Shown here: positions 10,657-20,902 of the stretch, in pieces
How the letters are laid out: the number at the start of each line of letters is the position of its first letter
How positions within the stretch are numbered: position 1 is the stretch's first letter
Source: Podochytrium sp. JEL0797
Taxonomy: Eukaryota; Chytridiomycota; Chytridiomycetes; Chytridiales; Chytriomycetaceae
DNA length: 32,920 bases
Assembly (NCBI GenBank): GCA_027596195.1
Contig: JADGJG010000189.1
Span: forward strand, 1-32,920
Reading direction: 5' to 3'
The notes under the pieces: generated by a model
What the model was told of the DNA's origin: nothing
Seen by the model: the letters and a program-made list of their open reading frames with translations, nothing else
The model's database searches: none
Made by a program: the position numbers and the translations under genes

Positions 10657-11800
10657 TTTTTGTTGTGGGCTCGGCGTGCTTCCCTGAGTTTGTTTTCGTT
10701 GCTTTTTGGGGGTGGTTCTTGGTGTAGTTGTGTTATGGGTTTTTTGTTGCTGTGTACAGAAGGGTGTTTTCTTTCTTTTGTTATTCTTCCTTTTATTTTT
10801 GTTTTCGCAGTCTTTGTTTCTTCGAGGGTGGTTTTATCATTTTTTCTTTGTTTTGTTGGTTTCGCAAGCAAATAAGTTATGGATAAGGGTGAATTATTTC
10901 TAATTATATCGCCGGCGCGTCGTGGGTGCATCGGGCTGTTGTGATGCGTGGGTGGAAAACACCCGAGGTGAGTGAGGTTCGTGTGCGCAGCTTTTTTTCT
11001 TTTTTCATTTTTTCATCCAAAATCGTTCTGCTTTCCCACCACTCCCTCACACAACACTCGAGCAACAACTGGCAGCTACTGCGTCCTTCGCAACGATTCA
11101 CACCCACGAATCGAATAAGCCGCCACTTGACCCCCTCGATACTCCCTCCCCTCCCCCCCACCGTTCCTTCCCCCTCATCCCTCAAAAACAAACGATGCAA
11201 AGATAAGGTCCTCCCGATTAGCATCGGGCACCCTTATCGTTGGTTCTGGAGCACTCTCTACCATCGAGATAAGCTTTCCCGTAGTGTATATTCCGTTCCC
11301 AAGGCATCGAAGACTGAATGACTGCTACCCTGCTAATCCAACATTCTATGGCGCTTGCTCGTTATCTTCTCCCTTCGGGGGGAAGAGGGTCACTTATGTG
11401 GCTATGGAGCTTGGGCACTACCGTTGGAATCACATTTCTTCCCTCTCTCTCTCCTTGGACGATTGCAGCTCTCTTGGGAGAGCTCTCGCCTATCTCTACA
11501 ACTGTGATAAATGATGAAAGAGTGTGAAAAATGAGCAACAAATAAGAAACCCTGGATTTACATATCCCCTAATGAAAAAGGCATAAGAACGAGTTCTCAA
11601 AGGCGACATGATTTGACGAAGCGCATGGTGCTTGATTTTCGCATTTCGTGAGCGGTGTTTGCTCTCCCAAGTTTGCCGGTCCGAAACAGCAGAGCGCGTT
11701 TTGCGCTTTCCATTTCAACGTGGACGATTCCCCTTTTGATAACACAACTGAACATGTAATAAATGAAAGATAATACAGATCGGATGTTTATGTGAAAAAA
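10657..11800. other. Long intergenic region without a protein gene
   Basis: The first part (to about 10900) is T/G-rich and looks like 3'UTR of the RRM gene. A pyrimidine-rich run at 10990-11170 follows, then a hairpin-rich block at 11080-11484 that is described separately. The rest, to 11800, is A/T-rich and probably includes the 3'UTR of the minus-strand Gtr2 gene. No open frame here has a convincing protein. Confidence 0.5.
11080..11484 (+). ncRNA. Candidate structured non-coding RNA (unidentified)
   Basis: Several hairpins occur in a gene-free stretch. 11095-11113 (approximate) is a 6-bp stem CGATTC/GAATCG. 11202-11238 is a nested stem GATAAGG/CCTTATC around CCCGAT/ATCGGG with a TAGC loop. 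11365-11386 is a 9-bp stem closed by a TTCG tetraloop with one G-U pair. 11467-11484 is a 7-bp stem AGCTCTC/GAGAGCT with loop TTGG. UUCG on a C-G pair is a classic stable RNA loop and favours the plus strand. I compared the block by eye with U1, U2, U4, U5, U6, U3, RNase P, RNase MRP and SRP RNA signatures and found no convincing match. No Pol III terminator is obvious. It may be a fast-evolving RNA or a structured mRNA leader. Ends are approximate. Confidence 0.4.
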
Positions 11801-13248
11801 CTAATTGAAGCACAGCGTACTCCCTTCCCCTCTCCTCACAGAAAACACGTCATTCACTCCAGCACGAAACACGCTGAAGTTGAAATCAATGAGACCGCAC
11901 TTTTCAAAGTTTTCCTCGCGCAACAAGCAAACAAGGCTCATCGTTCTGGCCAAAGTGGGTTTAGACAGCAACCAACACGACAAACGCGTAAAAATAACAC
12001 CAAACGTACCGATTCACACCGCGCATATACAACACCATCCCGTTGTTCAATCGAATCACACTTCCCGATTCGTCGGTCGAAGTTCCCTCGTCGACGCTGG
12101 CTCCATACACGGCGCCCACGTCCATCACGACATCCATCATATCTGCACATAGCTCATAACTTTGCACATCGACGGGTGAGGAGTCTGTCGCGATATAAAT
12201 CTTGGTGCTCGTGTCGAACAAGAAGGCTTTTTCGATTCCCGAATTCTGTGGCCAGGGAAAAAGAAATTTAGAATGCGAGGTGCGCCAAGACACAAAAAAC
12301 CCACAATCGCGTAGTTACCGAGCACACGATATTCAGCAGATTCTCCAACGTCGGCAACACGCCTTCCTCTCCCAAAATCCGCTGAACAACTTTACTGAAC
12401 GCCTCAAAAACCGAGTGGTCGTAGATGGAGGTCAAATGGAATCCGATATGTACGTCTTGGAGTCCCGCATCCATCAATTCGTCGCGGATTCGCGTGTGGA
12501 TATCGCGTTGCGTTTCTGACGGGAGGAAAGCAATGAGTCCGCGCCGGTTTCGCCTCAAATGCGCGCTTGAAGGTTACCAATCTTGTGATCATCGCTGAGA
12601 CCGTCCACTTTGTGCACAAACACCTCAAACAGCATGTCCTTCTTGACCTGGAATCGACACATTCGATTTAGCCAAGGTTTCGCGATTCAGGGGAAGGCGT
12701 TCAAACACCGCAAGTGGCCAACCTTATAAGCCATACTGACTGACAAAAACAGCTGCTTCAACGCGACAATGTAGTCATCCTGCGCATCAATGATGAACAC
12801 GACGGAAACACAATCCCCGAAAATCGCGGCAGCGTCCGTGTTTGCGTCGTAAAAGTCGGGACAGCCGGGGTAATCCCACACTCGAAAGTCCATGAATGTT
12901 CTGGTGCAAGAGGTTTGGGCACATTCAGCGATTGCATGCGAGTAGTCGTTCGAATTGCGAAAACGAGCGATTTGGTTCGAACCCATACCCTCCCGATGCT
13001 CCGTGGCCTCCATTCTGAGGCGAACTCTGCTGTATCCCAGAGACGGGGGTATTTCCAGTGTTGAAGAGGGTCTCTGCGGGCGCAATGTTACGAAAGACCA
13101 CAGAGTTGATGGCGCTCTTGCCGGCCCTGGTCACAATGCGGGGTTACTAGGCCAATACAATAGTCGGGATCGCAAACCTTCTTGCTCCCATCAGGATTAA
13201 GCGGCGGTCCTTGGTTGCGGCGGAGCTGAATGTTCCCGATGATGTCAT
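11801..13248 (-). CDS. GTR2: Rag GTPase of the RagC/D (Gtr2) class
   Basis: Exons in transcript order are 13248-13178, 13126-12989, 12900-12723, 12647-12578, 12515-12319, 12245-12010 and 11945-11801, giving 344 aa. The P-loop GARRAGKS (residues 21-28) is split by the first intron. The G3 region is VWDYPG and G4 is VHKVD. The C-terminal roadblock-like domain carries [40 protein letters not shown] and [18 protein letters not shown], all typical of RagC/Gtr2 rather than RagA/Gtr1. In other fungi Gtr2 pairs with Gtr1 on the vacuole membrane and recruits and activates TORC1 in response to amino acids. Its length equals that of yeast Gtr2. It is divergent from the Sgf29 gene, with starts 237 bp apart. 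The gene is intact. Confidence 0.95.
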
Positions 13249-13485
13249 GATATTTTTTTCTTTGAATTCTCTTTAACCTCGCATTAACCTCGTATAGCCC
13301 ATGGTTTTTCAATTTATGCTCAAGAAGAGTAGATAAGAAAGCCGTGGCGGTTTGAAAACGCGTGAAGAAAATTGCCCAACCCGCCAAACCCAGCCAAACC
13401 CCAGCCCCCTGGTAAAACGTGTCCGGCCAACAAGAACACAGCAGCACAAGCCATCGCAACCCCAGAATCTCCCCGACTTCAAACA

Positions 13486-14514
13486 ATGGACGAGTGGCCT
13501 CGCATTCACGGACAGCTTCAAAAACTCGACGAATGCCTCAAAAGCAGCGACGCCACGTCTACGAAAATCAACAAACTGCACGGCAAGATTCACCAAACAG
13601 ACAAATTCAACGAAAAGGCAGCCAGAAAGCTGCTGGACTTGTATCAAATGTCGAATATTGCCACCTTTTCCGAGAAGACGTGAGTTTTTCTTCTCTGTTT
13701 TGAATTTGGGAGAGGCGTGCATCCCCCGTTTTCACACTTATTTCAGGCTTCTCGACTCCCTGATTTCCGGATTGGATAATATTCTCGAATCAGCTCCCGA
13801 CACCGTCGTTTCGAGTGTGTATTCTTTGCTGAAGCGAGAGACCTTGAGTGGTTTTGAAAACCCCCCCTTGCACTGATGACCCCCCCTTGCACACCAGGCG
13901 AATCCAAACCCAAGAAGCGCAAAGGAGCTGAAAAATCGGTACCTGGCTGGACCGCGGTGAAGAAACCCAGAGCGTGAGTGGGCCTTGCTGGCGCTTGGTG
14001 AAAGAAATTTTCATTCTCAACACGCGTTTTTCAAAAATCAGCGAAGAGGAAGGAGGCAGCTCGCTTCTCCTGCCCGGATCTCAGGTCGTTGTGCACCCAG
14101 CTGACGACTTCATTTTGGCGAATGTGATTCGTTATCATGCGGAGAAGCAGAAGTTGAGTTGTTTTGAGCGCGTTTTTTTCTCGATGCCACGTCCTGCTGA
14201 CCAAAGCCAAATTTCCAAGATACGAAGTTGAAGACGTGGACGACGATGAAGGAGGAATCCGAAAGAAATACCTGTTTTCGCCCAAGCAAATCATCCCCAT
14301 CACCGACAACGCGCAGCGCGAGTTCCCAGAAGGCCACCTCGTACTCGCGTTATACCCAGGATCCACCTGTTTCTACAAAGCGATCGTCATGCTTCCTCCG
14401 AGCAAGAACCCGGCAAGAGTGTACAGCATTCGTTTCGACGACGATCATGGGGAAAATCGCAGCGTGACGGCAAAGTTTTGCTTGGACTTTCCAAAGCTCA
14501 GAAAAAGTGGATAA
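13486..14514 (+). CDS. SGF29: SAGA-associated factor 29 (Sgf29), tandem Tudor protein
   Basis: Exons are 13486-13679, 13747-13850, 13898-13973, 14042-14152 and 14220-14514, giving 259 aa, the usual fungal Sgf29 length. The first half is helical (heptad-like, KINKLHGKIHQTDKFNEKAARK), then there is a basic KKRK patch. The C-terminal SGF29 tandem Tudor domain contains LLPGSQVVVHPADDFILANV, YEVEDVDDDE, KQIIPITD and LALYPGSTCFYKAIV. The ALYPGST..FYKA segment and acidic pockets form the known H3K4me2/3 reader. In SAGA and related complexes Sgf29 brings Gcn5 to methylated nucleosomes. An in-frame ATG at 13372 would add a Pro-rich extension, so 13486 is preferred. An AATAAA lies at 14581. A decayed partial copy follows directly. 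Confidence 0.92.
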
Positions 14515-14589
14515 TCCGATAAAGTGTTTTCAAAGTTGTCAAAATCGCAAATGGAAATTTGAAAACAAAATCACTTAAAAAATAAAACC

Positions 14590-15326
14590 ATTTCCGGATT
14601 AATATTCTCGAATCAGCGCCGAACTCCGCCGTTTCGAGTGTGTATTTTTCGCTGAAGCGGGAGAACCCTTTCTCGATTTGACCCCCTTCAAATGTCCCTC
14701 CCTTCCTTCATTTCCCCTTTTCAACAGGAGAATCAAAACCCAAGAAACACACTATTGCTGAAACTTTGGTGTCTCGCGGAACCGCGCTGAAAAAACCCAG
14801 AGCGTGAGTGGCCTTGCTGCTCAAAGGACTGAAAACGCGTTTTCGACAAACAGCACAGAAGAAGAAGGAGACAGCTCGCTTCTTCTCCCAGGATCTCAGG
14901 CCGTGGTGCACCCTGCTGAAGACTATATTTTGGTGAATGTACGTCAATATGACGCGGATTAGCAGACGTTGAGTTGTTTTGAGCGCGTTTTTTTCTGCGA
15001 TATCACGTCCTGCTGACCGAAGCAAAATAAGGTACGAAGTCGAGGAGGTAGAAAATGATGAAGGAGGGCCTCAAAAAAAATTCATGTCGTCGATCAAGCA
15101 AATCATCCCCATCACCGACAACGCGCAGCGCAAGTTCCCGAAAGGCCGTGTCGTTCTCGCCTTATACCCACAAACAAATCGCTTCTACAGAGCAACTGTC
15201 ATAGCTCCTCCGAGCAAGAACGCAGCAAAAGTCTATATCGTTTGTTTTGATGACGATGGTGGGGTGAATCGAAGCGTTCCTAAAAAGTTTTGCTTGGATT
15301 TTCCAAAGATCAGAAAGAGTGGATAA
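14590..15326 (+). pseudogene. Decayed tandem partial copy of SGF29
   Basis: The copy begins inside the equivalent of Sgf29 exon 2 (shared ATTTCCGGATT at 14590) and runs to the same stop, so exon 1 and the start codon are missing. It has lost GGAT near 14600, which shifts the frame. An in-frame TAG at about 14960-14962 replaces a Lys codon in the exon-4 equivalent. The exon-5 equivalent (15030-15326) is still open and encodes a good Tudor half, with KQIIPITDNAQRKFPKG and LALYPQTNRFYRATVI. Introns lie at the matching places, so this is a DNA-level duplication, not a retrocopy. The last exon has diverged clearly from the parent but kept its frame, which could mean recent inactivation or some remaining use. 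Confidence 0.85.
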
Positions 15327-15425
15327 AAGCTCGTTCCCTTTTTCTTTCGCGGTTTGAGGTTTTCACACGCCGCGTTCTCGCGTCAAAAAAAAAATCACGC
15401 GAAAAAATCAGCCCATAAATTGACC

Positions 15426-17054
15426 ATGGCAATGGGTCCAACAACTGCCAAACGAAGTGCCCCGCATCCCTCAGCTGCATCCAAGAAGAAAGGGCGAAAG
15501 AAGTCCAAACCCAGCACCCCAACACCCCCATCTATTTCCGTTGCCAAAGCCCCTGCCAAAGTGATCCTATTTGGCGAGCATTCAGTTGTCTACCCCGGCA
15601 AACGAGCCCTCGCCTGCGCCCTCGACCTCTGCACAACCACATCCACCCACATTCTCAACTCGAATGCGCTCGAAATCCGTCTGCCCGAAGTTGGGATCAT
15701 AGAACCACTGATTATCAAAACATCCTTGTTGAAGGAATGCGTGCCAGATGCCACGAAGCCGGCTTTCGAGTTGTCCAAGGATACCGCACTCGCAGAGAAA
15801 CTTGAAACGATTCTGGATGGCGTTGGGAGAGAGATTCCGGGTATCGCGCGGAGGGCTCTTGTTTCGCTTTTGGTGGTGTATCTCGGAATCTGTCAAGGGT
15901 GCGTGTCTCTTTTTTCCTCGCGCTTCATGAGCTAATGGACTGCCCATATCCCCCATCGTGATTCCAGAACCCCATCGCTTTCCATCACAGCCTCGAGTCA
16001 AATCCCACCTGGCTCCGGTCTCGGATCCTCGGCTTCGTTCTGCGTCTCCCTAGCCGCCTCCCTCCTTCTCCACACCAACAAGATTTCGTCGTTTGCAGAA
16101 GGAGCTGGATCGACACTTGATTCGAATTTGGTGAACGAGTGGGGATTGTGCGGAGAGACGGTGTTGCATGGACTCGTTTCGGGAGTTGATAACACGGTTG
16201 TTTGCTTTGGTGTGTATGCATGTTGGGATGGATATGTGGGCTGTTGGGGAATGTTCTTCTAATCTCGCGTTCGAAACAGGCGGAGCCAATATTTACGTCA
16301 AGGGTCAACCGTTGAAGCCAATCAAAGGGTACCAAATCCTTCTTCTCAACTATCCTCTTGAGTTCTCACACCCCATTGGTTTTTAGATTCCCCGCTCTTC
16401 GAATGCTTCTGACCAACACCAAAGTCGAAAAAGATACCAAAAAGCAGGTTGGAATCGTCACACACCGGATGCAAACGTTGCGACCTGTTGCCGAGAAACT
16501 CGTGGATGCAGTGGACGCGATTGTGGGCGAGTGTTGCCAGGTTTTGGAAGAGCTTGGTGAGTTTGTTTTGTGTTCGATTCTCTGCAATGTGCTCCGTGCC
16601 CCGTACTGAATCGGGACAATTTCAACAGATGAGGCAAAGGTGAAAATGGAGGAAGTTTATGCGAAAATGGAGGTAACGCGTTGCAGCCGGCAAATCATGG
16701 TCTCACTCGTCTTTTGTTTCTCAGACGCTGATTGAAATGAACCACGGAATCCTCACATCCCTTGGAGTTTCGCATCCCACCCTCGAGACGATTGTCAAAA
16801 TCACGAAAGCCCGCGGGCTCAGCAGCAAACTGACGGGGGCGGGTGGTGGCGGGTGCGCGCTCACTCTGATTCGAGAAGGTAAAATTGCTGCTCCAGTTCA
16901 GTACATATTAGCTTGTTCTTTTCATCTAATGTGTTTTACTTCAGATTTCGATAAGGAGGAGCTACAGGCGGTCAGAGAGGAGCTGGAGGAGCAAGGGTTT
17001 GAATGTTTGGAAAGCCGCATTGGATGCGGAGGCGTGTCTTGCTGGAAAAAGTGA
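15426..17054 (+). CDS. ERG12: Mevalonate kinase (ERG12)
   Basis: Exons are 15426-15898, 15968-16209, 16280-16328, 16387-16556, 16629-16672, 16725-16878 and 16945-17054, giving 413 aa. The enzyme phosphorylates mevalonate with ATP in the sterol and isoprenoid pathway. GHMP-kinase motifs are present in order: KAPAKVILFGEHSVVYPGK near the start (substrate site), PPGSGLGSSASF (ATP-binding loop), VSGVDNTV (with the Asp of the active site) and TGAGGGGCALTL (motif 3). Residues 1-37 form a Lys/Pro/Ser-rich extension not usual in yeast or animal enzymes. The rest matches the family in length. The intron that ends exon 2 was placed at GTGTGT (16210), because this keeps the frame into the Gly-Gly pair expected after DNTV. 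All motifs are intact. Confidence 0.95.
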
Positions 17055-17420
17055 CTGCCATTACATTAGAGACAGATAAATCGACCCATCTGTCAAAACA
17101 GTGATTTTTCGGTTGGTTTGATCCCAAGCGAACAGAATTAATATTGTCGACCCGGAATCGATCAGATCCTTCCGATTTCCACAACAAATCGACGCGTCGG
17201 CATGACTCGTACACACCGAAACCGCGATTTTGTTGACAAGATTCGATCTCACGACTCCACGAGTCGGCATGATTCACATTTTTGCGCGCATATTTTGCAA
17301 ATCTAAATGGGTGTGTAAGGTACGCACGTTAGCGTATTATTTCTCACTTTTCGGAAGTCGGAACCGTTTTTTATTTCGTGGAAAAAAATTAAGTAAGAAC
17401 AAGTGGGGAGAGAGGACTGA
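17055..17420. other. Intergenic region with a diverged direct repeat
   Basis: No supported gene. GTCGGCATGACTC (17196-17208) recurs as GTCGGCATGATTC (17263-17275), 67 bp apart. Each copy is flanked by ACTCGT or ACGAGT, so the repeat also has inverted elements. A 69-codon minus-strand frame (about 17270-17061) has no recognisable similarity. Confidence 0.4.
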
Positions 17421-18095
17421 TCAATCATCCATCAAGTTGATGTATTCCGCAACATCAAACTCGGTATCATTCACTGTGCTTGATTCCGTGAAATCCGGAG
17501 ATTGCACCAAAAGATCGAGTTGTTGGAAAAACTGCTGCTGTTGTTGCTCTACTTGCAATTGGTGCAGTTGGAATTGCATTTGTTGTTGTTGGAGGTTGTA
17601 CTGATGTTGGAGGTCGAATTGCTGCTGCTGTGGGATGAGTGGGTGATGTTGCTGCGGAATCAGTTGGGCTTGGTGGTGGAATGAAGAAAAGGATTTCCAT
17701 TGATCGTGCATGCGCGAAAAGAAGGGTTGAGGAGGTGGTGCTTGGGGTTGGTGTGAGAATACGGGTTGTTGCGGGACTGGCAGGTGCGATTCCGAATGTG
17801 CTTCCTCGATAGAAGATCGCGACGAGGCGATCGAAGCGGTATCAGATTGCCGGTTCTTGCGGAGGGCTTGCTGCATAGAGAGCAGGAGCTGCAGCTGCAT
17901 TTCATGGCGGGAAGGGCCTGTGGGGGCAGAAGTAGCGGGTGGTGGCAGCGAGGAGATCTGGAGCAGGTTGGGTTCAAGCTTCTGCGCGGATGTTTCCTTG
18001 GAGGGGAGTCTTTGGTGTTCTGGCTCGGCATCATTGGCAGCCTGGCGCTGCTTCGTGCGTCTGAGGTCACAGTGGGCGGCAAAGGAGAAGGGCAT
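17421..18095 (-). CDS. Gln-rich protein of unknown function
   Basis: A single open frame of about 224 aa from ATG 18095. I do not recognise the family. It starts MPFSFAAHCDLRRTKQRQA and has a Gln/Leu-rich helix (EMQLQLLLSMQQALRKNRQ), a Ser-rich stretch and long Gln tracts mixed with His, Phe and Leu. It ends in an acidic tail (FTESSTVNDTEFDVAEYINL). Gln-rich segments plus an acidic Phe/Leu-containing end are common in transcription activators or coactivators, but no DNA-binding domain is visible, so the role is only a guess. Its start is 223 bp from the divergent membrane-protein gene, so the two may share a promoter region. An upstream GTG-started extension to 18149 is possible but unlikely. 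Confidence 0.6.
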   Translation of the reverse strand: MPFSFAAHCDLRRTKQRQAANDAEPEHQRLPSKETSAQKLEPNLLQISSLPPPATSAPTGPSRHEMQLQLLLSMQQALRKNRQSDTASIASSRSSIEEAHSESHLPVPQQPVFSHQPQAPPPQPFFSRMHDQWKSFSSFHHQAQLIPQQHHPLIPQQQQFDLQHQYNLQQQQMQFQLHQLQVEQQQQQFFQQLDLLVQSPDFTESSTVNDTEFDVAEYINLMDD

Positions 18096-18318
18096 CGTGG
18101 CGCGTGTGGTGTGGGTTGCAGGGCAGGGCAAGCGAGACAAAAATTTCACCGGGAACTTTTTCGCATCTCCATTGCATCTCCATCAATTTCCAAGCGACGG
18201 ATGTACGGGTGATGCACGGGCAACGCACGAAAAATTCAGCGAATCAAACAAGGAGAGAAGGCGCGAAGGTGTTATGGAGAAGAAAGAAAGAAAAAAGGAG
18301 CCAATAAATCTTCCCAAT

Positions 18319-19771
18319 ATGGCCAGATGCCTTGTACTCCTCGTGCTCCTCACCGCGAATGTGTTTTGCGGAATGACTTTCGCGCCATCCTCGTTCCGAC
18401 CTGCCTCTGTGGACGCGTCTCTTCCGTGCGCTTCTGTGCTGCAGATTGAGGCCTCTTCGTCCCTGGCGGCGTTTGGTCGCGCCCTGGCGAAACTCAGGAA
18501 AGTTTACGCAAACGATGCGGAGTCGCTAGGGACTCTTGAAGTGAAACACAAGGAGTGCGTGGCCGCAAAGTGGGCCCATCTCCTGGCTGCAAAGGGGTGC
18601 AAAGGCGATACCTCTCTCCACTGCGAATGGGCACATCTCACCATGTCGCCTTTCAAGGAACTGACCAAGGACGTCAAGCGATTCGCAAAGCGTCTCGCGG
18701 AGAGCATCAACCCTGTCCACGAAACCACGGTCGTCTTCTTCGAATCCTATGTCTACGTATTCATCGCTGTCATCTCGAGAGTACTGGCCATGCTGTATTG
18801 CGAGGACTCTGATTCAGAGACGGACAGAAAGAAGGCAAAACATCGAAGGGCGAGTCAGGGCCTTGCGAAACGAGGCTCTGTTGCGGGCGTGATGTCGAGC
18901 TTCACGTTTGTGAGGATAGTCGCGTTCGCGTTTGTGGTGAGCGCTTTGGAATTCAGAAACCCAGTGGTTCCATCAGTATGTTGACTCCTTTTGCAATCAC
19001 ACGAAGCCGTTCCGCGTCATTTCCATCAAACACATTCTTGACACTGTTGACGCCGACCTACTCGGTGCACAAGGCTTTATTGCCATCGTGCTTCAAATCC
19101 TTGCCATTGTTGAGACCCTGGTTCTTGCTGCGGTTCGATTCTTTCCATATTCCACCCTTCGTCCATCCATTTGCTGAAAACTCGCACCGCTTTTCCCTCA
19201 GCCAATCCAAGAATACCTCGACTACTATTCACGCCTCCAATCCATCTCATCGCGCCTCTCGCTTGCTTATTCCGTGCTCCTCGTCCCGATTCCTTTCGTA
19301 TCCCTCTTTTTCGATTCCGTTGCCGACACTTTTCCCGAAACCAACCTTTCGTTGCTCGATTTTTCGGGATGGATGGACGCTTTTGTTGTGCATACGGATG
19401 TTTTTGTGTGGGCTGCCAAATGGGGCGCGTTTTACTTGGGACTGAGAGTACTTGTGAGTTTCATCCATCCCCTCTTTTGTTCGTTGCCCTTGGCTTCGCA
19501 GGGTTTCTGAATATTGTTTCCTTTTGGTGCATATACTCAAAAACAGCCAGACGTGTTGAGATTGTACGAATCCGCCGTGATTCGAAACGAGTTTTTGGTT
19601 CGTGGGGATGAAGCGGCGGCGGTGAGGAAGACTCGGCATGAAGCAAAGAGGAATTTGGTGAAGCAGAAGCAGGAGGAGGAGAAGGAAGAGACGCGTCCTG
19701 ACCGGGTCGAGAATCGACGCGACCGAAAATTGGATGGTGGAAACGAACCTGATCATGAAAAGAGGGAATAA
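18319..19771 (+). CDS. Membrane protein with signal peptide, unknown family
   Basis: Exons are 18319-18936, 18977-19132, 19202-19453 and 19547-19771, giving 416 aa. A signal peptide (MARCLVLLVLLTANVFCG) is followed by a Cys-containing, probably lumenal or extracellular region (residues 18-130). Several likely membrane segments come next: VYVFIAVISRVLAMLYC, FTFVRIVAFAF, FIAIVLQILAIVETLVLA and AYSVLLVPIPFVSLFF. The C-terminus is highly charged (KRNLVKQKQEEEKEE...RRDRK), probably a cytosolic coiled coil. I recognise no family. The first intron is short (40 nt) if the CAG at 18976 is used. The second has a weak donor (GTTCGA, 19133) but keeps the frame, where reading through would hit a stop. AATAAA overlaps the stop codon. 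Confidence 0.65.
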
Positions 19772-19889
19772 AATCAAAACAATCCCATGAGCCAAGGATT
19801 GTGGGGGCTATCAATCACGTATCACCATTTCACATGAGTCAGTTGTATTTTGTTGTTCATTTCGGCGATTTGAACCTTGATTACGTTGC

Positions 19890-19897
19890 TATAAAAG
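19890..19897 (+). promoter_or_regulatory. TATA box of first array gene
   Basis: TATAAAAG lies 39 bp before the ATG at 19936. It implies a very short leader, and so supports that ATG as the true start of the first gene in the three-gene array. Confidence 0.55.
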
Positions 19898-19935
19898 CGC
19901 GCCGAATTCCCCACACGTTCATTTTCCAATCTCAA

Positions 19936-20664
19936 ATGTCCAACTCCACCGTCTCTGCCGCCTGTAGCTACGCGTTGACAGCGCTCACCCAAGAAGGCAC
20001 AGCCTGTCACATGGCCCCCACCCCCGCTCTCGAAACGAGCTGTTCTTGCACTTCCCTCGATCCTTACAGCGTCCAAGCCTACTGCGCCAACGACCCCAAG
20101 GCCGAATGGGAGTCCACATTTACTGGAGCCGTCGCGTTGATTGCGACTTCTTGCGCGTGAGTCATGAAGCTTCCCCCCCTCTTTTGTGGTTGCGATCGCT
20201 GACTTATTCTTATCAACAGTGCCGCGGGATTGCCCGTTCCAACAGGCAAACCGATTCTCCCACTCCCCAGTGGAATCACCACCGCGTCATCCGCTCCTGC
20301 GACTGCGGTATCCTCATCTGCCCCTTCCGCGTCTGTGACGGCGACTGGAAACCACACGGCCACCGCCCCCATCGAAACTTCCACCTCTTCGTATATTTCC
20401 GCCGCTAGTTCATCTGCCGCCGTAGCCTCGTCCTTGAATTCATCCTCGAACGCGACGGTTGCTGCAACAACTGGATTCGCCACTTCCACGGCGGTGATTG
20501 AGCTCTCCACGGGTACAAGCACCACAACGCATGCCGCTATTTCGACTTCGGGTGCTGCGAAACCGTCGTCGACAGGGGCGGCGCCGAGTTTGAGCGCGAG
20601 CAACGCGGTGGGGGGTGGTGTTGTGGGTTTGGCGACCGCGTGGATGTTGATGTTGGTTCTTTGA
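19936..20664 (+). CDS. Cys-rich, Ser/Thr-rich protein with hydrophobic tail (array copy 1)
   Basis: Exons are 19936-20156 and 20220-20664, giving 221 aa. The first exon encodes a compact domain of about 70 residues with six Cys (including CSC), conserved in the two downstream genes: SAACSYALTALTQEGTACH, ETSCSC, SLDPYSVQAYCAN and ALIATSCA. A segment beginning GLPVPTGKPILPLPSGI follows, then a long Ser/Thr/Ala-rich, probably O-glycosylated stalk with NxT/NxS sites. The protein ends in a hydrophobic tail (GGGVVGLATAWMLMLVL) typical of GPI-anchor signals. The layout suggests a fungal cell-surface protein, yet the N-terminus is not a convincing signal peptide. A TATA box close upstream argues against a missing first exon. 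Family and function are not known to me. Confidence 0.8.
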
Positions 20665-20902
20665 TTTGTCGTGCTCCTTATTTATCCTGTATTTTCGGTG
20701 AATATAATCCAATTGCATTAATCTGCTTGTTCAGTGGTTTATTTTTTGTTAGTTCGGGAATCCGTTCAGATTCGCACGGGATGGTATCAACCTGCTGTAT
20801 ATCCAACCAATTCTTTGTAGAGAGTGACTTGAATTTGTTGTTCACTTCGGCAATTGGCATTGGGGAAAAAATACGGTTTCCCGTTTCATCGGTCAAACAT
20901 CA

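Noticed and set aside
11211..11300. Partial likeness to U6 (GATTAGCAT) and U2 (GTAGTGTAT) snRNA
   Set aside because: The functional cores (ACAGAGA of U6, GUAGUA branch-site pairing of U2) are absent.
12975..12982. GTTCGAAC resembling a tRNA B box inside the second Gtr2 intron
   Set aside because: It is a simple palindrome within an intron; no cloverleaf can be drawn.
13127..13177. Apparent break in the Gtr2 P-loop
   Set aside because: A 51-nt intron (GTTTGC...CCAG) between AGAAG and GGCC restores GARRAGKS, so the gene is intact.
18937..18964. A 28-nt intron in the membrane-protein gene
   Set aside because: The CAG at 18976 gives a 40-nt intron in the same phase, closer to the sizes seen elsewhere; the 28-nt version is unlikely to be spliced.
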